Below, piece by piece: positions 25,284 to 32,910 of a stretch of 64,000 nt of DNA. Positions within the stretch are counted from its first letter, which is position 1, and each line of letters begins with the position of its first letter. Origin of the DNA: Labrenzia sp. CE80 (GTDB lineage Bacteria > Pseudomonadota > Alphaproteobacteria > Rhizobiales > Stappiaceae); the NCBI RefSeq assembly GCF_009650605.1, contig NZ_WAJT01000001.1, positions 868,001-932,000 on the forward strand, given 5' to 3'. The notes below the pieces were generated by a model. The model was not told the DNA's origin. It made no database searches and was given only the letters and a program-made list of their open reading frames with translations. The translations under genes were made by a program, and so were the position numbers.

Positions 25284-25880
25284 CTAGTCGTTGCCGAGAC
25301 GGCCTTCCTCGCGTAAGTCGTTGATGATACGAGCATGATATTTCTGGAAATGCTCGTCGCCGGCGTAGCCTTTTTCCTGGACCCAGCGGAACATGTTCAA
25401 GAATGTCCACTTGCCGAAGGCGCCGGGCATCGTGGCGACGGCAGCTTCTGCGACCGTTTTACCCTCTGGCACGGTTTCGGGCAGGAACACGATTGTCGGG
25501 GTGAAGACATAGCCCCATTTGCGGGCCGCCGACTTTTCGGTGAGCGTGTCGCCGTCCAGATCGATGACCTCCTCATCGCCGAACATGTTGTATTGAACGA
25601 CCATGAAGTTGGCCTTGATGTAGTCAGACACTTCCGGGTCGGAGAGGATCTTCTCATGCATCGCGCGGCAATAGATGCAGCCGCGCTGTTCGAAGATGAT
25701 CGCCAGTCGTTTTCCCTCATCAGTGGCGGTTTCGATGTCCTCGGCCATGTCGCGGAAGGTGATGGTGAACCAGTCCTGTTTGTGCAGCCCGTCTTCGCCT
25801 ACCTCGGCCGCGAGTGCCGCCGGCGCCGGAAGCACTCCAAGAAGTCCAACCAGAACTAGGGATCTGAGTAATCTGATCAT
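25284..25880 (-). CDS. soxW: Periplasmic thioredoxin SoxW
   Basis: A 198-residue exported thioredoxin-fold protein. The signal peptide is MIRLLRSLVLVGLLGVLPAP, and the redox motif is Cys68-Ile-Tyr-Cys71 in EQRGCIYCRAMHEK, followed by a cis-proline region FTPTIVFL. It accepts electrons from the membrane protein SoxV and helps keep SoxY reduced. It is 26 bases after soxV. Confidence 0.9.
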   Translation of the reverse strand: MIRLLRSLVLVGLLGVLPAPAALAAEVGEDGLHKQDWFTITFRDMAEDIETATDEGKRLAIIFEQRGCIYCRAMHEKILSDPEVSDYIKANFMVVQYNMFGDEEVIDLDGDTLTEKSAARKWGYVFTPTIVFLPETVPEGKTVAEAAVATMPGAFGKWTFLNMFRWVQEKGYAGDEHFQKYHARIINDLREEGRLGND

Positions 25881-25906
25881 GATGTCCTCCATGTATGGGC
25901 CGCGCC

Positions 25907-26641
25907 CTAGCCGATCTGGCTGAAGACGGGGAAGGCTTCGAGAAGCCAGAAGGCGATGGTCGACATCTGGCCGGTGACGAAGAGAAGGCCGGTCAAAACG
26001 AGAAGTCCTCCCATGACCTTCTCGACTGTGCCCATGTGCTTTCGAAACCGCGAGGCCCAGCCGAGGAACCTGCTGGCAAAGGCCGCGGCCAGAATGAAAG
26101 GGATGCCGATGCCAAGGGCGTATGCGGCGAGCAGCAAGCCTCCCTGGCCGGTGCTGCCGGTGGATCCGGCCATGAACAGGATCGCGGCCAGAACCGGGCC
26201 GACACAGGGCGTCCAGCCAAAGGCAAAGGCGAGCCCCATGACGAAGGCACCCAAAAGGCCTGGAGGCTTGCGCTCCACCTGGACCCGGGCTTCGCGAAAC
26301 AGCAGGGAAATACGGAAAAGGCCAAGAAAATGCAGGCCCATTATGATGATGATGATCCCGGCGACGATCGACAGGGTGTCGAAGTAGCGGGCAATCGACT
26401 GACCGATCACACTTGCGGTCGCGCCGAGGGCGACAAAGACCACCGAGAACCCCAGTACGAATGCGACGGACGACAACACAATGCGCCGGCTTGTTGCTGC
26501 CGTGGCCGTTTCGCCCTTCAGCTCGGCAACGCTGACGCCAGCCAGGTAACACAGGTAGGGTGGCACGATCGGCAGGACGCAAGGGGAGACAAAAGACAGC
26601 AAGCCGGCCAAAAAGGCGGCGCCGATCGACACGTCGAGCAT
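25907..26641 (-). CDS. soxV: Thiol-disulfide electron transporter SoxV (CcdA/DsbD family)
   Basis: A 244-residue CcdA-type inner-membrane protein with six hydrophobic segments. The redox cysteines lie in FVSPCVLPIVPPYLCYLAG (first helix) and FGWTPCVGPVLAA (fourth helix). It carries electrons from cytoplasmic thioredoxin to periplasmic SoxW. GGGAGG precedes the ATG at 26641; the longer frame would reach into the AT-rich promoter. It heads the leftward sox operon and diverges from soxS. Confidence 0.92.
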   Translation of the reverse strand: MLDVSIGAAFLAGLLSFVSPCVLPIVPPYLCYLAGVSVAELKGETATAATSRRIVLSSVAFVLGFSVVFVALGATASVIGQSIARYFDTLSIVAGIIIIIMGLHFLGLFRISLLFREARVQVERKPPGLLGAFVMGLAFAFGWTPCVGPVLAAILFMAGSTGSTGQGGLLLAAYALGIGIPFILAAAFASRFLGWASRFRKHMGTVEKVMGGLLVLTGLLFVTGQMSTIAFWLLEAFPVFSQIG

Positions 26642-26710
26642 TTCTCTCCTCCCTCTGAGCGATGCCCGGATCCTGGCTCCTCCCATGATCCGTTCACCGA
26701 CTGGTGATTT

Positions 26711-26751
26711 AAAATATTCAAAATTTGATATATATTGCAATCAGAGAATTT
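26711..26751. promoter_or_regulatory. Divergent soxV/soxS promoter with candidate SoxR site
   Basis: This very AT-rich segment contains TCAAAATTTGA (26718-26728), an 11-base palindrome with a central A, within ATATTCAAAATTTGATAT, and a second copy-like element TGCAATCAGAGAATTT. ArsR-type repressors such as SoxR bind short AT-rich dyads, and this gap lies between the two divergent halves of the sox cluster. Confidence 0.5.
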
Positions 26752-26764
26752 GATGAGGTGATGG

Positions 26765-27169
26765 GTGCGCACGAAAATCACAGCTCTTCCGACACGCTTG
26801 GCTCCAGCTTCGATGCTGACGCTGATGATGGCGATAATGCTTCTGACTGCCGATTTGCCTGCGCGGGCAGCCGAGCTGGTGATGCTGGAACAGCCAGGCT
26901 GTTCCTGGTGCAAACGCTGGAACGAGGAGATCGGAACGGCATATCCGAACACGGAAGAGGGCAAGCTTGCGCCCTTGCGCCGGGTGGACATCACGCTGGG
27001 CTGGCCTGCGGATCTCGGACAGGTTCGCCGTGAGCGTCTGACCCCGACCTTCATCCTGGTGGAAGACGGCAAGGAGGTGGCCCGGCTGCGCGGTTATCCC
27101 GGTGCACATTTCTTCTGGCCGGTGCTCAACGACATGCTCTCGAAATTGTCATCGACATCGATCAACTGA
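26765..27169 (+). CDS. soxS: Periplasmic thioredoxin SoxS
   Basis: A 134-residue thioredoxin-like protein with an N-terminal hydrophobic export segment (about residues 17-36) and the redox motif Cys46-Ser-Trp-Cys49 in LEQPGCSWCKRWNEE. SoxS reactivates SoxY by reducing inhibitory disulfides. The GTG start at 26765 is used because GAGGTGATG precedes it and it gives a basic signal-peptide head; an internal ATG would shorten this. It is followed by soxR 77 bases downstream. Confidence 0.85.
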   Translation: MRTKITALPTRLAPASMLTLMMAIMLLTADLPARAAELVMLEQPGCSWCKRWNEEIGTAYPNTEEGKLAPLRRVDITLGWPADLGQVRRERLTPTFILVEDGKEVARLRGYPGAHFFWPVLNDMLSKLSSTSIN

Positions 27170-27246
27170 GACCTGCCTTCGCTTTCTTCACAGGCTAATC
27201 TGGTGTAATTGCGGCCCGCAGGCGGCCATCAGTCTTACAAACGGGA

Positions 27247-27609
27247 ATGCAGACGATCATGAACCTTCCGATCCTGACAGCAGGAACCGATCCGGAGGAA
27301 TTCCAGCTTCTGGTCGAACAGGCTCGCAAGGCCAGCGATCTGCTGAAGTCGTTGTCTCATGAAGTGCGGTTGCTGATCCTTTGTCTTTTGTCTGAGGGTG
27401 AGAAATCGGTTTCGGAGCTTGAAGACATCCTGACCATGCCCCAGGCCGCTGTGTCCCAACAGTTGGCGCGTTTGCGTTCGGACGGGCTTGTTGCGTCGCG
27501 CCGCGAAGGGCGGATGATCTTCTACAGCCTGACCGATAGCGAAGTTCGCGACATCATCGCTGCGCTTTACGACTTGTTCTGCAAGGACGCGCGCCCGGAT
27601 CAGGGCTAA
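27247..27609 (+). CDS. soxR: ArsR-family repressor SoxR
   Basis: A 120-residue winged-helix regulator: KASDLLKSLSHEVRLLILCL, then VSELEDILTMPQAAVSQQLA as the recognition helix and RREGRMIFYSL as the wing. The single Cys in LILCLL and another near the C-terminus (LFCKD) match the two-cysteine sulfur-sensing scheme of SoxR/BigR/SqrR proteins, in which a polysulfide bridge releases DNA. A second ATG four codons in is an alternative start. It is unrelated to the MerR-type oxidative-stress SoxR. Confidence 0.88.
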   Translation: MQTIMNLPILTAGTDPEEFQLLVEQARKASDLLKSLSHEVRLLILCLLSEGEKSVSELEDILTMPQAAVSQQLARLRSDGLVASRREGRMIFYSLTDSEVRDIIAALYDLFCKDARPDQG

Positions 27610-27731
27610 CGCCCGACAAGCAGTTTATCAGCCCTGGTGAGAGTCAACGGTTTCATCTGCGACCGTTTTTGCTCTAGGCTGACAGAAAGCTGGCAAAGAC
27701 CGGCATATATGGCTTTGGGAGGAGAAAGCCT

Positions 27732-28838
27732 ATGGGAGACCTGGATCCCCAGGTACTCTTGCCGTTTCTCGGGCTTGCTGCCGGTGCAGTGCTCGGGTTC
27801 GTGGCGAGAGTGAACCGTTTTTGCACCATGTCGTCGCTTGAACGCTATTGGTATGCGGGCGATGCGACTGGCTTGCGGACGTGGGTGCTTGCGGCGGCGA
27901 CTGCACTTGCCCTGACACAGGCGTTGAATGCCGCAGGGCTCGCCGCCATCGACCAGTCCTTTTATCTGGATGCTTCCTTGCCCTGGACCGGCGCGATTCT
28001 CGGCGGCGCGCTCTTCGGGCTCGGCATGGCTTTCGTCGGCACCTGTGGCTTTGGCGCGGTCGTCCGGCTTGGCGGTGGCAGTCTTCGAGCTCTCGTGGTT
28101 TTGATTGTTCTTGGGCTTTCGGCTTTGGCCGCGCAGCGCGGGTTGATCGCGCAGGGGCGGGTGTTCATCGTCGACAATCTCGCGCTCGATCTTTCCTTTG
28201 CCGGAGACCAGTCGCTCGGCAGTCTCATCTCCGCATGGGTTGGGGCGGATGTGCGAACGCTTGTCGTGCTGGTTGTCCTCGCCGCGCTGCTGTTCTGGAT
28301 CTTTCGGGATACTCGCTACCGCCGTAAGGGCCTGCAGATCGTGACAGGTGTCCTCATCGGTGCGGCCATCGCCTTTGGCTGGTGGGCAACGACATTTGTG
28401 TCCCGCGAGGCGCTTGCGCCGGTTCAGATCGAAGCAGGGTCATTCGTCGTTCCCGTCGGAGACACGATCCTGCAGTTCGTTACCTATACGGGCACGCTGC
28501 CGGACTACGGGGTTGGCCTGATTCTCGGGACTTTACTGGGCGCGATCGCCGGCGCGCGGTGGCGGCAGGACACAAGGTGGGAGGCCTGTGACGATGCACG
28601 GGAACTCTCCCGCCATCTTCTGGGCGCTGCGCTCATGGGTGTCGGAGGTGTTTTTGCCATGGGCTGCACCGTAGGGCAGGGGATCACAGGCTTTTCGACC
28701 CTCGCTTTGTCCGTGCCGCTGGTGATGGTGTCCATGGCCTTTGGTGCCCGTGTTGGCCTGGCGATCCTGGTTGAAGGGTCGGCACTTGCCGCCTTCCGCC
28801 GGAACGATGTCGGGTCCGGCGGCCGTACGGCTGGCTAG
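27732..28838 (+). CDS. soxT: YeeE/YedE-type sulfur transporter SoxT (first copy)
   Basis: A 368-residue polytopic membrane protein of the YeeE/YedE family, the fold of the thiosulfate transporter TsuA. Conserved cysteine segments are visible: VNRFCTMSSLE near residue 32, GTCGFGAVVRLGGG near 108, and FAMGCTVGQGITG near 316. It is thought to move thiosulfate or another sulfur species across the inner membrane, supplying the signal for SoxR. Its stop overlaps the convergent hydrolase gene by four bases. Confidence 0.85.
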   Translation: MGDLDPQVLLPFLGLAAGAVLGFVARVNRFCTMSSLERYWYAGDATGLRTWVLAAATALALTQALNAAGLAAIDQSFYLDASLPWTGAILGGALFGLGMAFVGTCGFGAVVRLGGGSLRALVVLIVLGLSALAAQRGLIAQGRVFIVDNLALDLSFAGDQSLGSLISAWVGADVRTLVVLVVLAALLFWIFRDTRYRRKGLQIVTGVLIGAAIAFGWWATTFVSREALAPVQIEAGSFVVPVGDTILQFVTYTGTLPDYGVGLILGTLLGAIAGARWRQDTRWEACDDARELSRHLLGAALMGVGGVFAMGCTVGQGITGFSTLALSVPLVMVSMAFGARVGLAILVEGSALAAFRRNDVGSGGRTAG

Positions 28839-29782
28839 CCCTCGGCGACAAACCGGTAGGCGTTTCCAGCCTTTTCGGCGCGGCCGATACCCGGATGGGG
28901 CAGGTGGTAGCCGATGATCTTCGTGCGATCTCCGGCAATCCGTTCCAGCAACGCCTTGCGTGTTGCGGCGCCTTTGTCACGGTCCTGGTCGGTGCCGGAG
29001 CGCCACTCTGGTTTTTCAAAAGAAATAACCGCATTGGCAATGGCGTCGCCGACGACCAGGAGGCTTTCCGAGCCGCCATGGAGCACATAGGACATGTGGC
29101 CCGGCGTATGGCCGGAGGTGTCGATGGCCTCGACGCCAGAGATGACTTCCATGCCTGGCCGGATCATCTCGACCTGATCGGCAATGGCGTCAAACCGGCT
29201 CCTTGCGCCAACGACGAAGCTTTTGCGTTCTTCCGGCGCGTTGGCCAGGGTGTCGTCGGCGCGCCAATAGTCCCATTCCGCCTCGTGTACCCAGTATTGC
29301 GCGTCTGAAAACAGCGGGTCATCAAAGTCATCCAGAACGCCCCAGAGGTGGTCCGGGTGGCCGTGCGTGAAGATCACGTCGGTGACCTCCGCAGGGTCGA
29401 CGCCAGCGTCTTCCAGATGTCCGAGCAGATCTCCTGCGCTGGGCTGAAAGTTGGCGCCGGCGCCGGCATCAAACAGAACCAGCCGGTCACCCGTGCGATA
29501 GAGGGTGACATTGCAATCGGGAGCGTATGTGTCGCTCGCCAGACCATGTGGTTCCAAAAGCGTCTGGATTTCCTCCGGGCTCTGCTCCGGCAGAACGAAG
29601 TTCATCGGCAGGCTGAGATTTCCGTCGGAAAACACCTGGACCTCCGCTTCACCGAGCTTGATCGGGTTGGCCTGCGCGGCCTTGGCGAAAAGGCCTGCAC
29701 CAAGGGACAGGGCCAATGCGGCGGAGCCTTTCAGGACGGATCGGCGTGATGGATCGGTCGACAGAACGGACGATCGTGACAT
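28835..29782 (-). CDS. soxH: SoxH-like metallo-beta-lactamase-fold hydrolase
   Basis: A 315-residue exported protein with a twin-arginine-type signal (SRRSVLKGSAALALSLGAGL) and the metallo-beta-lactamase metal motif FTHGHPDHLWG, further histidines in DTSGHTPGHMSY, and an Asp in VVGDAIAN. Size and signal match SoxH of Paracoccus, which is dispensable for thiosulfate oxidation. GGAGG precedes the ATG at 29782. It is convergent with the first soxT and divergent from the second. Confidence 0.75.
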   Translation of the reverse strand: MSRSSVLSTDPSRRSVLKGSAALALSLGAGLFAKAAQANPIKLGEAEVQVFSDGNLSLPMNFVLPEQSPEEIQTLLEPHGLASDTYAPDCNVTLYRTGDRLVLFDAGAGANFQPSAGDLLGHLEDAGVDPAEVTDVIFTHGHPDHLWGVLDDFDDPLFSDAQYWVHEAEWDYWRADDTLANAPEERKSFVVGARSRFDAIADQVEMIRPGMEVISGVEAIDTSGHTPGHMSYVLHGGSESLLVVGDAIANAVISFEKPEWRSGTDQDRDKGAATRKALLERIAGDRTKIIGYHLPHPGIGRAEKAGNAYRFVAEG

Positions 29783-29794
29783 GATTTTCCTCCA

Positions 29795-29815
29795 CATATG
29801 CAATTTTTTGAATTT
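29795..29815. promoter_or_regulatory. Candidate SoxR site at the soxH/soxT divergent promoter
   Basis: On the minus strand AAATTCAAAAAATTGCATAT shares ATTCAAAA...TTG..ATAT with the soxV/soxS element. It lies immediately upstream of the SoxH-like gene's ribosome-binding site, and 120 bases before the second soxT. Confidence 0.4.
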
Positions 29816-29934
29816 ATCCTCTCTTCCTTGAGCAACGTCAATGCGTGAGTGCGCCAAGCAGCGCGAGGTCTTCCAACGAAAACGCCAGGAAATCGGGAAA
29901 ATTCCTGCGGTCTAAGCAGTGAGGGAGACGTGCC

Positions 29935-31029
29935 ATGGACCTGAGCCTTCTTCTCGAACGCGTACCCGAGCCACTGATCCTCGCGACCGGAGGACTTCTC
30001 GTGGGCATGATGTTCGGGGCATTTGCGCAGCAAAGCCGGTTTTGCCTGCGAGCTGCGGCGCTGGATTTTGCACATGGTAATTTCGGTGTGCGCCTGTCGG
30101 TCTGGTTGTTCGCTTTTTCTGCTGCGCTGGTGATGACGCAGGTTCTGGCCGGCCTTGATGAGGTGCAGACCAATGAGGCACGCCAGCTGGCCTCGCCGCA
30201 AAGTCTTTCCGGGGCGGCTATCGGAGGTCTTCTGTTTGGGGCGGGCATGGTACTCGCCCGAGGCTGCGCCAGTCGACTGCTGGTTCTTTCGGCCACGGGC
30301 AATCTCCGTGCACTTTTGTCCGGCCTCGTTTTCGCAGTCATTGCTCAGGCAAGCCTGCGCGGGATCCTCAAGCCCGGACGCGAGTGGATTGCAGGCTGGG
30401 TGACGACTGCGGATGTTGGCGGCAATGATCTGGCGGCGATGCTCGGCGCATCGAGTGCTGCGACATTAGGTTTCGGACTGCTCTGGCTGGCTGCTGCAGT
30501 CTTCTTTGCAATCAGATCCCGTGCGCCGATCTGGCAGATGGTGGCTGCGGCCGGGGCGGGGCTGGCGATACCGCTCGCCTGGTGGTTCACGTCTTCCATG
30601 GCCCGGCAGGCTTTCGATCCGGTGCAGGTGGAAGGCGTAACCTTTACAGGGCCATCCGCTGACACCTTGATGCTGTTCCTGTCGCCGCCTGGCTCGCAGC
30701 TCGACTTCGACATCGGTCTGGTGCCGGGTGTCTTTCTCGGTTCCTTTCTGGCCGCGTTTCTGGCGCGCGAACTGGCGCTTCAGGGGTTCGATGGTGGCAG
30801 ATCCATGGCACGCTACATGACCGGTGCGGCCATGATGGGCTTTGGCGGCATGCTGGCAGGTGGCTGTGCGGTCGGTGCCGGTGTCACCGGAGCCTCGATC
30901 TTTGCGCTTACTGCGTGGATCACCTTGACGGGCATCTGGCTGTCTGCGGCCCTGACCGACAAGGCTCTGATGCGCATGGAGGTCAACGCAGAACCAGCCG
31001 GCGTAGGTGTTGCGCTTGATGCGCCCTGA
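29935..31029 (+). CDS. soxT: YeeE/YedE-type sulfur transporter SoxT (second copy)
   Basis: A 364-residue polytopic membrane protein, paralogous to the first SoxT. Cysteine segments are QSRFCLRAAALD near residue 37, ARGCASRLLVLSATGN near 109 and AGGCAVGAGVTGASI near 323. The two copies are divergent enough to suggest different substrates or directions, for example thiosulfate import versus sulfite/sulfate handling (inference). It stands alone and faces the cNMP-protease gene tail-to-tail, six bases apart. Confidence 0.83.
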   Translation: MDLSLLLERVPEPLILATGGLLVGMMFGAFAQQSRFCLRAAALDFAHGNFGVRLSVWLFAFSAALVMTQVLAGLDEVQTNEARQLASPQSLSGAAIGGLLFGAGMVLARGCASRLLVLSATGNLRALLSGLVFAVIAQASLRGILKPGREWIAGWVTTADVGGNDLAAMLGASSAATLGFGLLWLAAAVFFAIRSRAPIWQMVAAAGAGLAIPLAWWFTSSMARQAFDPVQVEGVTFTGPSADTLMLFLSPPGSQLDFDIGLVPGVFLGSFLAAFLARELALQGFDGGRSMARYMTGAAMMGFGGMLAGGCAVGAGVTGASIFALTAWITLTGIWLSAALTDKALMRMEVNAEPAGVGVALDAP

Positions 31030-31035
31030 GACCTC

Positions 31036-32205
31036 TTAAAGCAGGACCATCATGGAAGCGGCGCAGCCGAGATAGTAGTGTAGCAGGGAGACGCCGGCGA
31101 GATTGCCCGAACGCAGGTAGAAATAGCCGAAAGCCAGGCTGCCGAAAAACGTCACGAGGACCGCATCGAGCCCGAACGCAAGATGCAGGACCGAGAAGAC
31201 GACGCTGGTCAGGAACACGGAGCGATGGCCGGTGCGGTCATCCAGGAACCGCCTAAAAAGGCCCTGGATCAGCCCACGCGCACCAAGTTCCTGAAAGATG
31301 CTGTGAAAGAAGTAGTGAAACAGGAACCAGGTATCGACCGTCGCGCCTTCAGCAGCGGCGGTGTCTGCGCTATTCTGACCGGAAGCCGGCAGCAAGTAGA
31401 TCACCAAGCAGGCGACAAGCGTTAGGCCAAGACAGATAAGGCTGGCTTCTCTTAGGGAACTCCACAGGCCTTGCTTGCGAATGCCGAGTTGATCGAGCGG
31501 GATGTTGAGAAGCCGGATCGTGATCAAGCTCGGAAGAGCCAGCATCAACAGGCCTTGCCAGGCGAAACGGGCCTCATAGACGTCTTCAACGACGTCTTCA
31601 GCCACCACATAGAACAGGACCATCGCCACGAGGAATATGGAGATCGTGTAGATCAAAAAGTGGCCAAATTCATTTTGCCGCTGCTGATGTTCCAACTCTT
31701 TTTCAAGACCGGCGACAACAGCCTCATTGGTGTTCCTGGTTCGCTGGACCACCTGGCTTGCAAGGGTGCCCTTCATGTCACCGATGATCCTGTCGCCATC
31801 GGGCAAAGCGCCAAGCGCTTCGTAGGGCAGGCGCAGCACCTCGCAATCGCTTGTTGCGCGTACGCTGGCAGAGCGTGGCGCGGCATCCAGAAAGGCAAAT
31901 TCCCCGATGATGCTGCCGGGACCAATCGTGCCGAGGACGACCTCGTCGAGACCGTTTTTGCCAGTCAGAAACGGCACCAGCGTCCCGGAAAGCACGATGT
32001 ACAGGTCCCGATCGCTATCGCCCTTTTTCAGCAGAATGGATCCGGCTGGTTGGCGCAGCGGCTCGGCGAGAGAAAGAACCCTCTCGCGGTCTTCATTGGC
32101 CAAGGAATGAAAAAGGCCCAGGGTCCTGAGATCTGAGGTCGGCAGGGCCTTTGGGCTTGTGTCCGGTGACCCACTCGGTTCGGAGTGGGACGTATCAAAA
32201 TGCAC
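31036..32205 (-). CDS. Cyclic-nucleotide-binding domain fused to CPBP-family membrane protease
   Basis: This is a rare-looking fusion. The N-terminal half (about residues 30-150) is a cNMP-binding domain: LGLFHSLANEDRERVLSLAE, then a phosphate-binding-cassette-like IIGEFAFLDAAPRSASVRAT. The C-terminal half has about eight hydrophobic segments and CPBP (CAAX-like) protease motifs: FQELGARGLIQG in place of EExxxR, FSVLHLAFG and a final histidine in LLHYYLG. The first Glu of the usual EE pair is Gln. A GTG at 32205 preceded by GGGG is preferred; an ATG at 32295 is possible. It could be a protease or membrane-binding protein gated by a cyclic nucleotide. Confidence 0.75.
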   Translation of the reverse strand: MHFDTSHSEPSGSPDTSPKALPTSDLRTLGLFHSLANEDRERVLSLAEPLRQPAGSILLKKGDSDRDLYIVLSGTLVPFLTGKNGLDEVVLGTIGPGSIIGEFAFLDAAPRSASVRATSDCEVLRLPYEALGALPDGDRIIGDMKGTLASQVVQRTRNTNEAVVAGLEKELEHQQRQNEFGHFLIYTISIFLVAMVLFYVVAEDVVEDVYEARFAWQGLLMLALPSLITIRLLNIPLDQLGIRKQGLWSSLREASLICLGLTLVACLVIYLLPASGQNSADTAAAEGATVDTWFLFHYFFHSIFQELGARGLIQGLFRRFLDDRTGHRSVFLTSVVFSVLHLAFGLDAVLVTFFGSLAFGYFYLRSGNLAGVSLLHYYLGCAASMMVLL

Positions 32206-32328
32206 GGTATTGCCCCTGGGGAATGAATGCGAACCTGAGATGTGCGCCCACCGATTCTTGGAATACGCGAACCAGTTGGCAGCGTAGGTGAACATGGACG
32301 AAGCCGGCTAAGTTTGGCAAGCCCTTGC

Positions 32329-32790
32329 CTAGATCGGCAAATCGCGACTGTCGGCGATGGCCTCCATGGTCATGTAAGAGGTCACGGTTTCCAGATCGAT
32401 CTTGTCGATCAGCTTCTGGTAGATCCGGTCAAAGGCGTTCATGTCCTCGGCCATGATCTTGAGCATGTAATCATAGTCTCCAGCGACCCTGTAGAAGTCG
32501 ATTACGTTGGGAATGGATGACACCTCCTGGCGGAACTGTTTCAGCCATGTTCTGGAATGGTGCCGTGTGCGGATCATGACGAAGACCGTCAGGCCGAGCC
32601 CGATGTCGGCGGGATCCAGCCTGATCGTGTGGCCCTTGATCAGGCCGCTTTCGCTGATGGCCTTGAGCCGACGCCAGCAAGCATTTTGCGAAAGCCCGAC
32701 TCTATCTGCGATTTCTCGCTGCGATCGGCGCGAGTCTTCCTGCAGCTCTTTTAGAATTTTGCGATCAATACTGTCCAATTTGTAGGTCAT
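32329..32790 (-). CDS. Lrp/AsnC-family transcriptional regulator
   Basis: A 153-residue Lrp/AsnC protein: N-terminal helix-turn-helix (LDSIDRKILKELQEDSRRSQ, then VGLSQNACWRRLKAIS) and a C-terminal RAM effector domain with VAGDYDYMLKIMAEDM. The promoter faces the divergent PLP-enzyme operon at 32911 across 120 bases, so it probably regulates that operon in response to an amino acid. Confidence 0.9.
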   Translation of the reverse strand: MTYKLDSIDRKILKELQEDSRRSQREIADRVGLSQNACWRRLKAISESGLIKGHTIRLDPADIGLGLTVFVMIRTRHHSRTWLKQFRQEVSSIPNVIDFYRVAGDYDYMLKIMAEDMNAFDRIYQKLIDKIDLETVTSYMTMEAIADSRDLPI

Positions 32791-32910
32791 GTTCGTTCAT
32801 ATGACACATTTTTTCGATGTTGGCGATGAATTCAGGTGAGGTAATCCCATCGCTGTCTGTCATAGCATTCTCCCGAGCCCAGACGACCGGATCTAATCGG
32901 GAATGCCCAG

